Shown here piece by piece: positions 51,809 to 61,585 of a DNA stretch of 64,000 nt. Location of the stretch: positions 25,276-89,275 of the forward strand of contig CASFZG010000007.1 in assembly GCA_949299135.1 (NCBI GenBank), given 5' to 3'. The DNA comes from an uncultured Phascolarctobacterium sp. Lineage in GTDB: Bacteria; Bacillota; Negativicutes; Acidaminococcales; Acidaminococcaceae. The position numbers and the translations under genes were made by a program. The notes under the pieces are model-generated. The model was not told the DNA's origin. It ran no database searches and was given only the letters and a program-made list of their open reading frames with translations. Within the stretch, counting starts at the first letter, position 1; each line of letters begins with the position of its first letter.

Positions 51809-52708
51809 ATGACAGTCCGTTATTTGGAAATTTTTACGGAAGTTTGCCGCCACATGAGCATGAGCAAGGCGGCGCGCGCGCTGATGATTTCGCAGTCCAG
51901 CGTCAGCCAGGCGGTAAAAGCGCTGGAGCAGGAGTATGATGTGCTGCTGTTTGAACGCCTGAACCACACGTTGTACTTAACGCCTGCCGGTGAAAAGCTG
52001 CTGTATTTGGCGACGCAGGTTTTAAAAAGCATCGACAAGCTGAACGCCGCCATGCTGGACGCGCCGCAGACTTTGAATATCGGCTCGTGCAATACGGTCG
52101 GCGCAAGCCTTTTGTACCCGCTGATTGCCGGGTTTAAAAAGCAGTACCCCAAAGTACACGTCAGCGCGGAAATCAGCAACACGCAGACGCTTACAGAAAA
52201 AATTTTAAACGGCCGCCTTGATCTGGCGATAATCCCCGAAACGCGGCGGCAGGAGGATTTTAATTACCTGCCGTTTTTTGAGGACGATATTGTGGTTATC
52301 TGCCATCCGGCACACCCGCTGGCAGGGCAGACGGTGCAGCTTGCCGCCTTGCAGCAGGAGGTTTTTGTGGGGCGCGAAACCGGCAGCGCGACCGAAACGT
52401 TGTTAAAAAATATTTTTGACAAGCACGGTTTTACGCTGAAAATTGACTGCGTCTGCAACAGCACGGCGTCCGTCAAGCAGGCGGTACGGCACAAAATGGG
52501 CATTGCGGTAATTTCGCGCTACCTGGTTAAGCGCGAACTGGCGGAGCATACGCTGGCATGCATAAACGTAAGCAGCAATGTGTTTACGCGCCGCTTTGCG
52601 CTGATTTACCACAAGGATAAACTGCTGACGGGCGAATTTACGGACTTTACCGCTTTTTGCAGGCAGCTTGGCCAGCAGGGGCTGGAGAATTTGATAGAAG
52701 ATATCTGA
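51809..52708 (+). CDS. LysR-family transcriptional regulator
   Basis: The 299 residues have the N-terminal winged HTH (MTVRYLEIFTEVCRHMSMSK, then AARALMISQSSVSQAVKALEQEY) and a periplasmic-binding-like effector domain from about residue 90 (LNIGSCNTVGASLLYPLIAGF). LysR proteins usually control the gene divergent from them, here the DUF401 permease, in response to a small ligand. The ATG has a weak site (GAGGTAA). It ends 13 bases before the DUF2284 gene. Confidence 0.94.
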   Translation: MTVRYLEIFTEVCRHMSMSKAARALMISQSSVSQAVKALEQEYDVLLFERLNHTLYLTPAGEKLLYLATQVLKSIDKLNAAMLDAPQTLNIGSCNTVGASLLYPLIAGFKKQYPKVHVSAEISNTQTLTEKILNGRLDLAIIPETRRQEDFNYLPFFEDDIVVICHPAHPLAGQTVQLAALQQEVFVGRETGSATETLLKNIFDKHGFTLKIDCVCNSTASVKQAVRHKMGIAVISRYLVKRELAEHTLACINVSSNVFTRRFALIYHKDKLLTGEFTDFTAFCRQLGQQGLENLIEDI

Positions 52709-52721
52709 CGGAGGGATTGTT

Positions 52722-53282
52722 ATGGATTTGGAAATGGATTTGCAGAAGCTGATAGATAAAGCGCTGGCAAGCGGTGCCAGTGCGGCAAAGGTTGTGGATG
52801 TGGCAACGGTAAAAACAGGGGCGTGGACGCGCTGGAAATGCCAGTTCGGCTGCCCAAATTACGGCAAAACCCTGTGCTGCCCGCCTTACACGCCGGATTA
52901 CGAAGCAACGCAGCGCTTTTTGCGCGAATATAAAAAGGGCATTATTGTGCAGTATACCATGCAGCTTGACCCGACCGGGCCGGCTGATTTTGAACGCGCC
53001 GATTTGCAGCTGAGTAACGAGCTGCTGCGCATTTTGCTGGAGCTGGAACGCGAAGCCTTTTTGCTGAACCATTACAAAGCCTTTGCGTTAAAAGCAGGCC
53101 GCTGCCGCCTGTGTGAAAAATGCAATTTGCAGCACTGCGTAAACCCTACCAAGGCACGCCCGTCGCTGGAAGCCTGCGGCATCGACGTTTTTGCGCTGGC
53201 GCGCGACAACGGCTTTGCCATGGACGTGGTAACCGGCCCGATTACCAAGCTGGAAATTTACGGCATGGTGCTGGTTGAATAA
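52722..53282 (+). CDS. DUF2284 family cysteine-rich metal-binding protein
   Basis: A 186-residue protein with two cysteine clusters. The first is CQFGCPNYGKTLCCPPYTP (residues about 43-61) and the second CRLCEKCNLQHCVNPTKARP, then LEACGID. The family is predicted to bind metal or iron-sulphur clusters; its role is unknown. It has a GGAGGG site and lies just after the LysR gene on the same strand, so it may be co-transcribed. Confidence 0.9.
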   Translation: MDLEMDLQKLIDKALASGASAAKVVDVATVKTGAWTRWKCQFGCPNYGKTLCCPPYTPDYEATQRFLREYKKGIIVQYTMQLDPTGPADFERADLQLSNELLRILLELEREAFLLNHYKAFALKAGRCRLCEKCNLQHCVNPTKARPSLEACGIDVFALARDNGFAMDVVTGPITKLEIYGMVLVE

Positions 53283-53400
53283 TTGTTTACAAATTTGTCA
53301 ACAGCGGTTTGCCTTTATCGCTTTAAAAGCGGCGGCAAAAATGATATAATTATACTATTAGATAATTCTTACAAAAATAGAACAGGAAGTGATGGCACAG

Positions 53401-54153
53401 ATGAAATTAGTTTCGTGGAATGTTAACGGCCTGAGGGCTTGTATGAATAAAGGTTTTAAAGATTTTATGGACAGCGTGGACGCCGATGTTTTTTGCGTGC
53501 AGGAAACCAAAATGCAGCGCGAGCAGGCGAATTTTGAGTTCCCCGGTTATTTTGAATACTGGAACAGCGCCGAGAAAAAAGGCTATTCCGGCACGGCGAT
53601 TTTCAGCAAGGTTGAGCCCATCAGCGTGAGCTATGATATGGGTATTGAGGAACACGATAAGGAAGGGCGCATTATTTGTGCCGAGTACGATAAATTTTAT
53701 CTTGTAAATGTTTATGTGCCCAACGCCCAACGCGATTTGGCGCGTTTGCCGTACCGCGTAACTTGGGAGGACGCTTTCCGTAATTATGTGGGCGAACTGA
53801 ACGCCAAAAAGCCGGTGCTGATTTGCGGCGATATGAATGTGGCACGCAATTTTATTGACATTAAAAACGCTAAAAACAATGTCGGCAATGCGGGCTTTAC
53901 CAATGAGGAGCGTGCCAAAATGGAAGAACTGCTGCAAAGTGGCTTTGTAGATTCATACCGCCATCTGTACCCGGATAAGGAAGGCGCTTACACATGGTGG
54001 AGCTACATGTTTAAAGCGCGTGAGAAGAATGTCGGTTGGCGTATCGACTACTTCCTCGTATCGCAGAAATTGCAGGACGAAATTGCCGATGCGCTGATTT
54101 ATCCCGAAATTATGGGCAGCGACCACTGCCCCGTAGGTTTGATTTTAAAATAA
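53401..54153 (+). CDS. xth: Exodeoxyribonuclease III / AP endonuclease
   Basis: Cuts DNA at abasic sites and trims 3' ends during base-excision repair. The product starts MKLVSWNVNGLRACMNKG, with DVFCVQETKMQREQ (catalytic Glu), FYLVNVYVPNAQ, PVLICGDMNVARNFIDI, TWWSYMFKAREKNVGWRIDYF and the end MGSDHCPVGL. The family-typical start is the ATG at 53401; the ATG at 53392 is nearer to the AGGAAG site and would add three residues. About 250 residues, of usual length. Confidence 0.96.
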   Translation: MKLVSWNVNGLRACMNKGFKDFMDSVDADVFCVQETKMQREQANFEFPGYFEYWNSAEKKGYSGTAIFSKVEPISVSYDMGIEEHDKEGRIICAEYDKFYLVNVYVPNAQRDLARLPYRVTWEDAFRNYVGELNAKKPVLICGDMNVARNFIDIKNAKNNVGNAGFTNEERAKMEELLQSGFVDSYRHLYPDKEGAYTWWSYMFKAREKNVGWRIDYFLVSQKLQDEIADALIYPEIMGSDHCPVGLILK

Positions 54154-54171
54154 TGCTGTGAGGCGTTAGCT

Positions 54172-56181
54172 ATGGATTTTAAAATTAAAGCGCCGTTTGA
54201 ACCGGCAGGCGACCAGCCGCAGGCGATTGAAGCGCTGGCGGAGGGCGTGGAGCAGGGGCTGCACACGCAGGTGCTGCTGGGTGCGACGGGCACGGGCAAA
54301 ACCTATACCATTGCGCAGGTTATCAACCGCGTGCGCAAGCCGACTTTGGTAATAGCGCACAACAAAACGCTGGCGGCGCAGCTTGCCAGCGAGCTTAAAG
54401 CGTTCTTTCCGGATAACGCGGTGGAATATTTTGTGTCCTATTATGATTACTATCAGCCGGAGGCTTACATTCCGCAGAGCGATACCTACATTGAAAAGGA
54501 CGCTTCCATCAACGACGAGATTGATAAACTGCGCCACTCGGCGACCAGCGCGCTGTTTGAACGCCGCGACGTTATTATCGTTGCCAGCGTGTCGTGCATT
54601 TACGGTTTGGGTGCGCCGCAGGAATACTATGACATGGTGCTTTCGCTGAGGACGGGGCAGATTATTGACCGTCAGGCGATTTTGCGCAAGCTGGTGGAAA
54701 TCCAGTACGACCGCAACGATGTTGCTTTTCAGCGCGGTACCTTCCGCGTGCGCGGCGATGTAATTGAGGTTATTCCCGCCGGTTATAACGAAAAAGCCGT
54801 GCGCATTGAAATGTTTGACGACGAAGTGGAGCGTATTCTGGAAATTGACGTGCTGACGGGTGAGATTCTGGCTCAGCGTACGCATGTTGCTATTTTCCCG
54901 GCGTCGCACTATGTAACCTCGCGCGAGAATCTGGAACGCGCGATGGAAGATATAAAGGTTGAGCTTAAAGAGCGTCTGGAATACCTTGAAGCGCATAACA
55001 AACTGCTGGAGGCGCAGCGTTTGGAGCAGCGCACCAATTACGATTTGGAAATGATGAACGAAATGGGTTACTGCTCCGGTATCGAAAACTATTCGCGCCA
55101 TCTGGCAGGGCGCAAGGCGGGTGAAGCGCCGTTTACGCTGGTAAACTACTTCCCCAAGGATTTTTTGCTTGTGGTAGATGAATCGCATGTTACGCTGCCG
55201 CAGATACGCGCCATGTACGCGGGCGACCGTTCGCGCAAGGAGATGCTGGTGGAACACGGTTTCCGCCTGCCGTCGGCGTTTGATAACCGCCCGCTGACTT
55301 TTGACGAGTTCCAGTCGCAGATCAAGCAGGCGATTTACGTATCGGCAACGCCCGCCAAATACGAGCTGGACCACGCCGATAAAATCGTGGAGCAGATTAT
55401 CCGCCCGACGGGCCTGCTTGACCCGAAAATTGAAATACGCCCGATTAAGGGGCAGATTGACGATTTGCTGACGGAGATTAACAAAGTAACCGCCGCCGGT
55501 GAACGTACTTTGGTAACAACGCTGACCAAGCGCATGGCGGAAGATTTGACGGATTACCTGAAAACCGCCGGTGTGCGCGTGCGTTATCTGCATTCGGAAA
55601 TTGCCACGATTGAGCGCGGCGCGATTATTGACGACCTGCGCAGCGGCAAATTTGATGTGCTGGTTGGCATTAACCTTCTGCGCGAAGGGCTGGATTTGCC
55701 GGAGGTTTCGCTGATTGCGATTCTGGACGCCGATAAGGAAGGCTTCCTGCGCAGCGATACCTCGATGATTCAGACCATCGGGCGTGCGGCCCGCAACGAA
55801 CACGGGCGCGTAATTATGTACGCCGACCGCATTACCGATTCCATGCAGCGCGCGATTGACGAAACCGAACGCCGCCGCGAAAAACAGGCGGCTTACAATA
55901 AAGAACACGGCATTACGCCGAAAACCGTTTACAAGGAGCAGCGCCAGCTGATTAAGCTGACCAAGGTTGCCGAAGAAGCGGAAATTAACGATTACAGCGA
56001 AAAGGCACTGAAAAAACGCAGCGTTAAGGAAATTGAAAAACTGGCGCGCACGCTGGAAAAAGAAATGGCTGCCGCCGCCAAAGAGCTTGACTTTGAACGC
56101 GCCGCCGAGCTGCGCGACAAGCTGATTATTACCAAAGGGCTGCTTGGCGAAAAATTAGTGCCGAAAAAACGCAAAAAATAG
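54172..56181 (+). CDS. uvrB: Excinuclease ABC subunit B
   Basis: The DNA-opening helicase-like subunit of nucleotide excision repair. The 669 residues have Walker [12 protein letters not shown] near 38-47, the beta-hairpin region [24 protein letters not shown] in [11 protein letters not shown] near 335, helicase motif [16 protein letters not shown], and a C-terminal UVR domain with [21 protein letters not shown] for UvrC binding. It starts 18 bases after xth and is followed closely by uvrA. Confidence 0.98.
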   Translation: MDFKIKAPFEPAGDQPQAIEALAEGVEQGLHTQVLLGATGTGKTYTIAQVINRVRKPTLVIAHNKTLAAQLASELKAFFPDNAVEYFVSYYDYYQPEAYIPQSDTYIEKDASINDEIDKLRHSATSALFERRDVIIVASVSCIYGLGAPQEYYDMVLSLRTGQIIDRQAILRKLVEIQYDRNDVAFQRGTFRVRGDVIEVIPAGYNEKAVRIEMFDDEVERILEIDVLTGEILAQRTHVAIFPASHYVTSRENLERAMEDIKVELKERLEYLEAHNKLLEAQRLEQRTNYDLEMMNEMGYCSGIENYSRHLAGRKAGEAPFTLVNYFPKDFLLVVDESHVTLPQIRAMYAGDRSRKEMLVEHGFRLPSAFDNRPLTFDEFQSQIKQAIYVSATPAKYELDHADKIVEQIIRPTGLLDPKIEIRPIKGQIDDLLTEINKVTAAGERTLVTTLTKRMAEDLTDYLKTAGVRVRYLHSEIATIERGAIIDDLRSGKFDVLVGINLLREGLDLPEVSLIAILDADKEGFLRSDTSMIQTIGRAARNEHGRVIMYADRITDSMQRAIDETERRREKQAAYNKEHGITPKTVYKEQRQLIKLTKVAEEAEINDYSEKALKKRSVKEIEKLARTLEKEMAAAAKELDFERAAELRDKLIITKGLLGEKLVPKKRKK

Positions 56182-56189
56182 AGGACGAC

Positions 56190-59033
56190 ATGAAAGACCA
56201 GATTATTGTAAAAGGAGCAAGACAGCACAATTTAAAAAACATCACCGTGGAGATACCGCGCGACAAACTGGTGGTAATTACTGGCTTGAGCGGCAGCGGC
56301 AAGTCGTCGCTGGCGTTTGATACCATTTACGCCGAAGGCCAGCGCCGCTATGTGGAATCGCTTTCCGCCTATGCGCGCCAGTTTTTGGGGCAGATGGACA
56401 AGCCGGACGTGGATTATATTGAAGGTTTAAGCCCGGCGATTTCTATCGACCAGAAAACTACCAGCCGCAACCCGCGTTCCACCGTCGGTACGGTAACGGA
56501 AATTTACGACTATTTAAGGCTTTTATTCGCGCGTATCGGCGAGCCGCACTGCCCCAAATGCGGACGCTTGATTGAACGCCAGACCGTTCAGCAGATTGTG
56601 GATCGTGTTTTAGCCATGCCTGCGGGCAGCAAGTTTATGGTTATGGCGCCGCTGGTACGCGGACGCAAGGGCGAACACCAGAAGATTATGGACCAGATGC
56701 GCAAGGCAGGCTACGTGCGTATGTTTGTTGATGGCGAAGTGCGTACTCTGGATGAAGAAATCAAGCTGGAAAAAAATAAAAAGCACAGCCTGTCCGTCGT
56801 TATCGACCGTCTGGCGGTGCGCGAAGGCATTACCCAGCGCCTGACGGATTCCGTGGAAACGGCGCTGAAGCTTTCCGAAGGGCTGGTTGAAATTAACATC
56901 ATCGGCGGCGATACCGAGTTGTTCAGCGAAAACTTTGCGTGCAGCGAATGCGGCATCAGCCTGCCGGAAATTGAGCCGCGCCTGTTTTCGTTTAACAATC
57001 CCATGGGCGCGTGCCCGGCCTGCACCGGCCTTGGCATGAACATGGAACTGGACAAATCGCTGATTATCCCCGACGGCGGCAAAACTTTTGCCGAAGGTGT
57101 TATTGCGGCGCTGTCCACCAATCAGGAAGCCTACCATATGAAGCAGTTGACGGCGGTGCTGACGCATTACGGCTATTCACTGGATACTGTTTGGAACGAC
57201 CTGCCGAAAAACATACAGGAAATTTTGTGGCACGGCAGCGGCGAGCAGAAATTTACCTTCTGGTACGAAAATTTACAGGGCGAAGTTAAAAAGCACAACA
57301 CACCGTTTGAAGGTATTATCCCGCTGTTGAAACGCCGCCACCGCGAAGCGTTCAGCGAGCGTATGCGCCTTGATATTGAAAGCTTTATGACCAGCACGCC
57401 CTGCCCGGTGTGCCACGGCGCGCGCTTAAAGCCGGAAGTGCTGGCAATTCTCGTCGGCGGCAAAAACATTTGCGAAGTTACGGCGCTGACCGTGCGCGAC
57501 GCGATTAACTTTTTTGAAACGCTGAACCTTACTGAGCGCCAGCAGTTTATTGCCCGCCAGATTTTAAAGGAAATTTTGGCGCGCTTGCGCTTTTTAAACG
57601 ACGTCGGGCTTGATTATTTAACGCTGGACCGCGCTGCCGGCACATTAAGCGGCGGCGAAGCGCAGCGCATACGCCTTGCCACGCAGATTGGCAGCGGCCT
57701 TGTCGGCGTGCTGTACATTCTGGACGAGCCTTCCATCGGCCTGCACCAGCGCGATAACAGCAAGCTTTTGGCAACCTTGCAGCACCTGCGCGATTTGGGC
57801 AACACGCTGCTTGTTGTTGAACACGACGAAGAAACCATGTACGCCGCCGACCAGATTATCGACATCGGCCCCGGTGCGGGTGAACACGGCGGCAACGTAG
57901 TGGCGCAGGGCACGGCGGAAGAAATCAAGCACGTTGAAAATTCCGTCACCGGCCAGTATTTAAGCGGCCGTAAATTTATACCCGTGCCGAAAAAACGCCG
58001 CGAGTGCGATGGACGTTACATTGAAATTATCGGCGCGAAAGCCAATAACCTGAAAAATATAGATGTAAAAATTCCTTTAGGCGTGTTTACCGTCGTTACC
58101 GGCGTCAGCGGCAGCGGCAAATCCACGCTGATTAACGATATTTTATACAACGCCCTTGCCGCGAAACTGCACGGCGCGCGCCTGCGCCCGGCGGAGCACA
58201 AGGAAATTAAAGGGCTGGAAAATATCGACAAGATTATCAACATTGACCAGTCGCCGATAGGCAGAACACCGCGCAGCAACCCGGCAACCTATACCGGCGT
58301 GTTTGATTTTATCCGCGAGCTGTTCAGCCAGACCAACGAAGCAAAAATGCGCGGCTACAAGCCGGGACGTTTCAGCTTTAACGTAAAGGGCGGGCGCTGC
58401 GAAGCCTGCCGCGGCGATGGCATGAACAAAATTGAAATGAACTTTTTGCCGGATGTTTACGTGCCCTGCGAAGTGTGCCACGGCGCGCGCTACAACCGCG
58501 ACACGCTGGAAGTGCATTACAAGGGCAAAAGCATTGCCGAAGTGCTGGACATGACGGTAACGGAAGCCTGCGAGTTCTTTAAAAACCTGCCGCGCATTGC
58601 CCGTAAACTGCAAGTGCTGGAGGATGTCGGCCTTGGCTATATCCACCTTGGGCAGGCGGCAACCACGCTGAGCGGCGGCGAAGCGCAGCGCGTTAAACTG
58701 GCAACGGAATTAAGCCGCCGCAGCACCGGCAAAACGCTGTACCTGCTGGACGAGCCTACCACCGGACTGCACATTGCCGATGTGCATAAGCTGCTGGACG
58801 TTTTGCAGCGGCTTGTCGAAGCTGGCGACAGCGTCGTTGTTATCGAGCATAACCTCGACGTTATCAAAACGGCGGATTATTTAATCGACCTCGGCCCGGA
58901 AGGCGGCGACAAGGGTGGCACATTGGTTGCCAGCGGCACGCCGGAAGAACTGGCAAAGGTTAAAAAATCCCACACCGGCCAGTATGTAAAGCTTGTTTTG
59001 CAGCAGGCTAAGGATAACGGGTGGTACCAATGA
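56190..59033 (+). CDS. uvrA: Excinuclease ABC subunit A
   Basis: Damage-sensing ATPase of excision repair. The 947 residues have two ABC ATPase halves: Walker [11 protein letters not shown] near 31 and [10 protein letters not shown] near 640, with signatures [12 protein letters not shown] near 486 and [12 protein letters not shown] near 826. Zinc fingers include [13 protein letters not shown] with CPACTG, and CEACRGDG with CEVCHG. It starts eight bases after the uvrB stop codon and overlaps uvrC by ATGA. Confidence 0.98.
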   Translation: MKDQIIVKGARQHNLKNITVEIPRDKLVVITGLSGSGKSSLAFDTIYAEGQRRYVESLSAYARQFLGQMDKPDVDYIEGLSPAISIDQKTTSRNPRSTVGTVTEIYDYLRLLFARIGEPHCPKCGRLIERQTVQQIVDRVLAMPAGSKFMVMAPLVRGRKGEHQKIMDQMRKAGYVRMFVDGEVRTLDEEIKLEKNKKHSLSVVIDRLAVREGITQRLTDSVETALKLSEGLVEINIIGGDTELFSENFACSECGISLPEIEPRLFSFNNPMGACPACTGLGMNMELDKSLIIPDGGKTFAEGVIAALSTNQEAYHMKQLTAVLTHYGYSLDTVWNDLPKNIQEILWHGSGEQKFTFWYENLQGEVKKHNTPFEGIIPLLKRRHREAFSERMRLDIESFMTSTPCPVCHGARLKPEVLAILVGGKNICEVTALTVRDAINFFETLNLTERQQFIARQILKEILARLRFLNDVGLDYLTLDRAAGTLSGGEAQRIRLATQIGSGLVGVLYILDEPSIGLHQRDNSKLLATLQHLRDLGNTLLVVEHDEETMYAADQIIDIGPGAGEHGGNVVAQGTAEEIKHVENSVTGQYLSGRKFIPVPKKRRECDGRYIEIIGAKANNLKNIDVKIPLGVFTVVTGVSGSGKSTLINDILYNALAAKLHGARLRPAEHKEIKGLENIDKIINIDQSPIGRTPRSNPATYTGVFDFIRELFSQTNEAKMRGYKPGRFSFNVKGGRCEACRGDGMNKIEMNFLPDVYVPCEVCHGARYNRDTLEVHYKGKSIAEVLDMTVTEACEFFKNLPRIARKLQVLEDVGLGYIHLGQAATTLSGGEAQRVKLATELSRRSTGKTLYLLDEPTTGLHIADVHKLLDVLQRLVEAGDSVVVIEHNLDVIKTADYLIDLGPEGGDKGGTLVASGTPEELAKVKKSHTGQYVKLVLQQAKDNGWYQ

Positions 59034-60856
59034 ACGAAAACATAGCCAAAGCGTTGGCGGTGCTGCCCGATAAGCCCGGCGTGTACCTGATGCACGACGC
59101 TAACGGCAAAGTCATTTACGTCGGCAAGGCCGTGGTGCTTAAAAACCGCGTGCGCAGCTACTTCCGCAATCTGGCGTCGCATACCGTAAAGGTCAAGGCG
59201 CTGGTCAGCAAAGTGGCGGAAATTGAAACCATCGTTACCGACAGCGAAGTTGAAGCGCTGATTTTAGAGTGCAACCTTATCAAAAAATACCGTCCGCGCT
59301 ACAACATCATGTTGAAGGACGACAAAACCTATCCTTATTTAAAGGTAACAATGGAGGAAGACTTTCCGCGCATTTACGTTACGCGGCGCCTTGTGCGCGA
59401 CGGCAGCAAATATTACGGGCCTTACGCCGATGCGGGCGCCATGCACGCCACGGTCAAACTTCTGCGCAGTATGTTTCCGCTGCGCACCTGCCGCAAAATG
59501 AATCAGGAACGCCCCTGTTTGCAGTACCACATCAAACGCTGCCTTGCTCCCTGCGCGGGATTAGTAAGCAGGGAAGAATACGGCGCGATGATACGTAGCG
59601 TGTGCATGGTGCTGGACGGGCGCACAAGCGAGCTGGAAAAAGACTTAAAACAGCGTATGCAAACTGCTGCGGAAAACTACGCCTTTGAAGAAGCGGCACG
59701 CCTGCGTGACCAGCTTGCGGCGGTAAAACGCCTGGATGAATCGCAGAAGGCAGTTACCGGCGGCGGTGATATGGATGTAGTCGGTTATGCCAAAGACGAT
59801 ACCGGCATTTGCCTGCAAATATTTTTTGTGCGCAGCGGCAAGCTGATTGGACGCGAGAATTTCTTTCTGCCCGACGGCGGCGACAGCAGGCAGGAGGTTG
59901 TAACGGCGTTTATCAAGCAGTATTACAATGATGCTTCGTTTATACCGCGCGAGATAATTCTGCCGGATTTGCCGGAAGAAGATGAAACTGCGGTGCTTAC
60001 TACCTGGCTGACGGAAAAAGCCGGGCACAAGGTTGAATTTATCCGCCCGCAGCGCGGAACCAAGCGTGACCTTTTGCAGCTGGCTGATGAAAATGCTGGT
60101 AAGCTTCTTGAAGAACGCCTGCGCAAGGGGAAAATCAGCTTGAAAACTGACGAAGAAGCTGCGGAAGAACTGCAAAGGGCACTGAACCTGCCGGACCCGC
60201 TGGAACGTATGGACTGTTTTGATATTTCGCATACGCAGGGCTCGGAAACGGTTGCATCCATGGTTGTGTTCCGCAACGGAAAACCGAGCAAAAAAGATTA
60301 CCGCAAATATAAAATTGTCAGCGCCGAAGGCAAGCCGGACGATTTTAAATCCATGCAGGAGGTTGTGTACCGCCGCTATAAGGATTACGAGGATTTGCCG
60401 AGTTTGGTTGTCATTGACGGCGGCAAAGGGCAGCTGAGCAGCGCACTGGAGGTTATCCGCGGGCTGGGGCTGCACGATTTGCCTGTTATCGGCCTTGCCA
60501 AGCGCGAAGAAGAAATTTTTACCGAAGGCAGCCATGAAAGCATTATGCTGGACAGGGAATCGGCATCGCTGCATTTAATTCAGCGTATCCGCGACGAAGC
60601 GCACCGCTTTGCAATAACCTATCACCGCAAGCTGCGCGGCAAACGCAATCTGCGTTCGGTGCTGGACCATATCGAAGGAATTGGCCCCAAACGGCGGCAG
60701 GCGCTGTGGCTTAAATTTAAATCAATCGACGCCATTAAAGCCGCCAGCGTGGAAGAACTTGCGGATACGGAAAGCATGAACTATCCTGCGGCGCAGAAAA
60801 TATATGACTTTTTCCGCATGGACTTGCCGGAAAAAGCCGAAATGTTAAAAAATTGA
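59030..60856 (+). CDS. uvrC: Excinuclease ABC subunit C
   Basis: Makes both incisions in excision repair. The 608 residues have the GIY-YIG nuclease ([20 protein letters not shown] near 15-34), a UVR domain with [20 protein letters not shown], the RNase H-like 5' nuclease with [12 protein letters not shown] and [11 protein letters not shown], and two C-terminal HhH motifs with [16 protein letters not shown] chose the ATG at 59030, which overlaps the uvrA stop. The order uvrB-uvrA-uvrC forms one operon. Confidence 0.97.
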   Translation: MNENIAKALAVLPDKPGVYLMHDANGKVIYVGKAVVLKNRVRSYFRNLASHTVKVKALVSKVAEIETIVTDSEVEALILECNLIKKYRPRYNIMLKDDKTYPYLKVTMEEDFPRIYVTRRLVRDGSKYYGPYADAGAMHATVKLLRSMFPLRTCRKMNQERPCLQYHIKRCLAPCAGLVSREEYGAMIRSVCMVLDGRTSELEKDLKQRMQTAAENYAFEEAARLRDQLAAVKRLDESQKAVTGGGDMDVVGYAKDDTGICLQIFFVRSGKLIGRENFFLPDGGDSRQEVVTAFIKQYYNDASFIPREIILPDLPEEDETAVLTTWLTEKAGHKVEFIRPQRGTKRDLLQLADENAGKLLEERLRKGKISLKTDEEAAEELQRALNLPDPLERMDCFDISHTQGSETVASMVVFRNGKPSKKDYRKYKIVSAEGKPDDFKSMQEVVYRRYKDYEDLPSLVVIDGGKGQLSSALEVIRGLGLHDLPVIGLAKREEEIFTEGSHESIMLDRESASLHLIQRIRDEAHRFAITYHRKLRGKRNLRSVLDHIEGIGPKRRQALWLKFKSIDAIKAASVEELADTESMNYPAAQKIYDFFRMDLPEKAEMLKN

Positions 60857-60896
60857 AAGATTTTCAATAATTATTTTCTTTTAGAACAAATTGTGC

Positions 60897-60902
60897 TATA
60901 AT
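60897..60902 (+). promoter_or_regulatory. Probable -10 element for rubredoxin
   Basis: A perfect TATAAT lies 54 bases before the rubredoxin start; no clear -35 accompanies it. Confidence 0.5.
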
Positions 60903-60956
60903 AGGCACATAAGCAGTAACGGCTTTAATTAAATTAAAATAAAGGAGATGGAATTT

Positions 60957-61115
60957 ATGGCAAAATGGGTATGCAATATCTGCGGCTACATTTATGACCC
61001 CGAAGTGGGTGACCCGGATAACGGCGTTGCAGCAGGCACCGCATGGGAAGATGTACCGGAAGACTGGGTTTGCCCGCTCTGCGGCGTAGGCAAAGACCAG
61101 TTCAGCGAACAGTAA
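60957..61115 (+). CDS. Rubredoxin
   Basis: A 52-residue electron carrier with one iron held by four cysteines, common in anaerobes for detoxifying oxygen and peroxide. The start [19 protein letters not shown] carries the first CxxCG, and [14 protein letters not shown] carries the second. Other family positions (the tyrosines, Gly and Trp) are in place. AAAGGAGA lies eight bases before the ATG. It has its own -10 and terminator, so it is probably monocistronic. Its partner oxidoreductase is not in the window. Confidence 0.97.
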   Translation: MAKWVCNICGYIYDPEVGDPDNGVAAGTAWEDVPEDWVCPLCGVGKDQFSEQ

Positions 61116-61121
61116 AATAAA

Positions 61122-61152
61122 AAAAGGAATCACTCATAGAATGATTCCTTTT
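61122..61152 (+). terminator. Terminator after rubredoxin
   Basis: AAAGGAATCA and TGATTCCTTT form a hairpin directly after the stop codon, ending in TTTT. Confidence 0.85.
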
Positions 61153-61197
61153 AAACTTAATTAAGTCCGTTACGCAATATTACTGCGTAAAATTTTT

Positions 61198-61244
61198 AAC
61201 GCCTGTTTATGGTTTTTACTAACCATAGCAGGCGTTATTTTTTT
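61198..61244 (+). terminator. Second terminator-like hairpin in the rubredoxin-autotransporter gap
   Basis: ACGCCTG, TATGGTT, a short loop, AACCATA and CAGGCGT form a long interrupted stem followed by TATTTTTTT. Confidence 0.8.
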
Positions 61245-61272
61245 GTTTAAATTCGTAAGTAAATAGCAAGTT

Positions 61273-61304
61273 AAAAAAGCAGCTGTGTGACAGCTGCTTT
61301 TTTT
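61273..61304 (+). terminator. Third terminator in tandem before the autotransporter
   Basis: GCAGCTGT, loop GTG and ACAGCTGC are followed by TTTTTTT. With the two preceding hairpins it isolates the autotransporter from upstream transcription. Confidence 0.88.
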
Positions 61305-61500
61305 GTGCCCATTGTTCAGGAATCAGCATTTAGTAAGAAGGGTAGTTTGTAAAATTTTAAGATGAAAGTTTTACCCAATACTGACGCAAAACTTTAAATT
61401 ACCGTAACGTAGTAGGCTAACCATAAACTACCGGTAGGAAAAAAGTTTCCCCAAGACCAGTAAAAGTAAGACTTACGCTAATCGATATGTCTTGCGGGGG
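61305..61500 (+). other. Structured non-coding stretch upstream of the autotransporter promoter
   Basis: No gene is visible. From 61388 a long nested hairpin can be drawn: AAACTTT with AAAGTTT, then TACCG with CGGTA, then GTAGT with ACTAC around a 13-base loop. A second hairpin pairs CCCCAAGAC with GTCTTGCGGGG, the last arm running into the G tract. It could be a small RNA or a DNA/RNA regulatory element. I found no clear promoter for it. Confidence 0.4.
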
Positions 61501-61522
61501 GGGAGTAAACGTGTGGTATAAT
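61492..61522 (+). promoter_or_regulatory. Autotransporter promoter containing an eight-G tract
   Basis: An extended -10, TGG followed by TATAAT (61517-61522), is preceded by TTGCGG at 61492-61497. The G tract at 61496-61503 overlaps this -35 and the spacer, which is 19 bases at the present tract length. Loss of two Gs would restore a 17-base spacer. Confidence 0.65.
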
Positions 61523-61585
61523 TTTAGTAACGCCAGATGTATCGGTTGATATAAAATAATTGGCGTAAAAAGGAGAGTAATTTTT

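Noticed and set aside
54166..55908. A 580-codon open frame antisense to uvrB
   Set aside because: It mirrors uvrB codon positions and has no start signals or recognisable domain.
61380..61450. A c-di-GMP-I (GEMM) riboswitch, suggested by GACGCAAA followed later by CCGGTAGG
   Set aside because: The 5' GCAAACC element is missing, the spacing differs, and the region lies upstream of the apparent promoter, so it would not be in the autotransporter mRNA.
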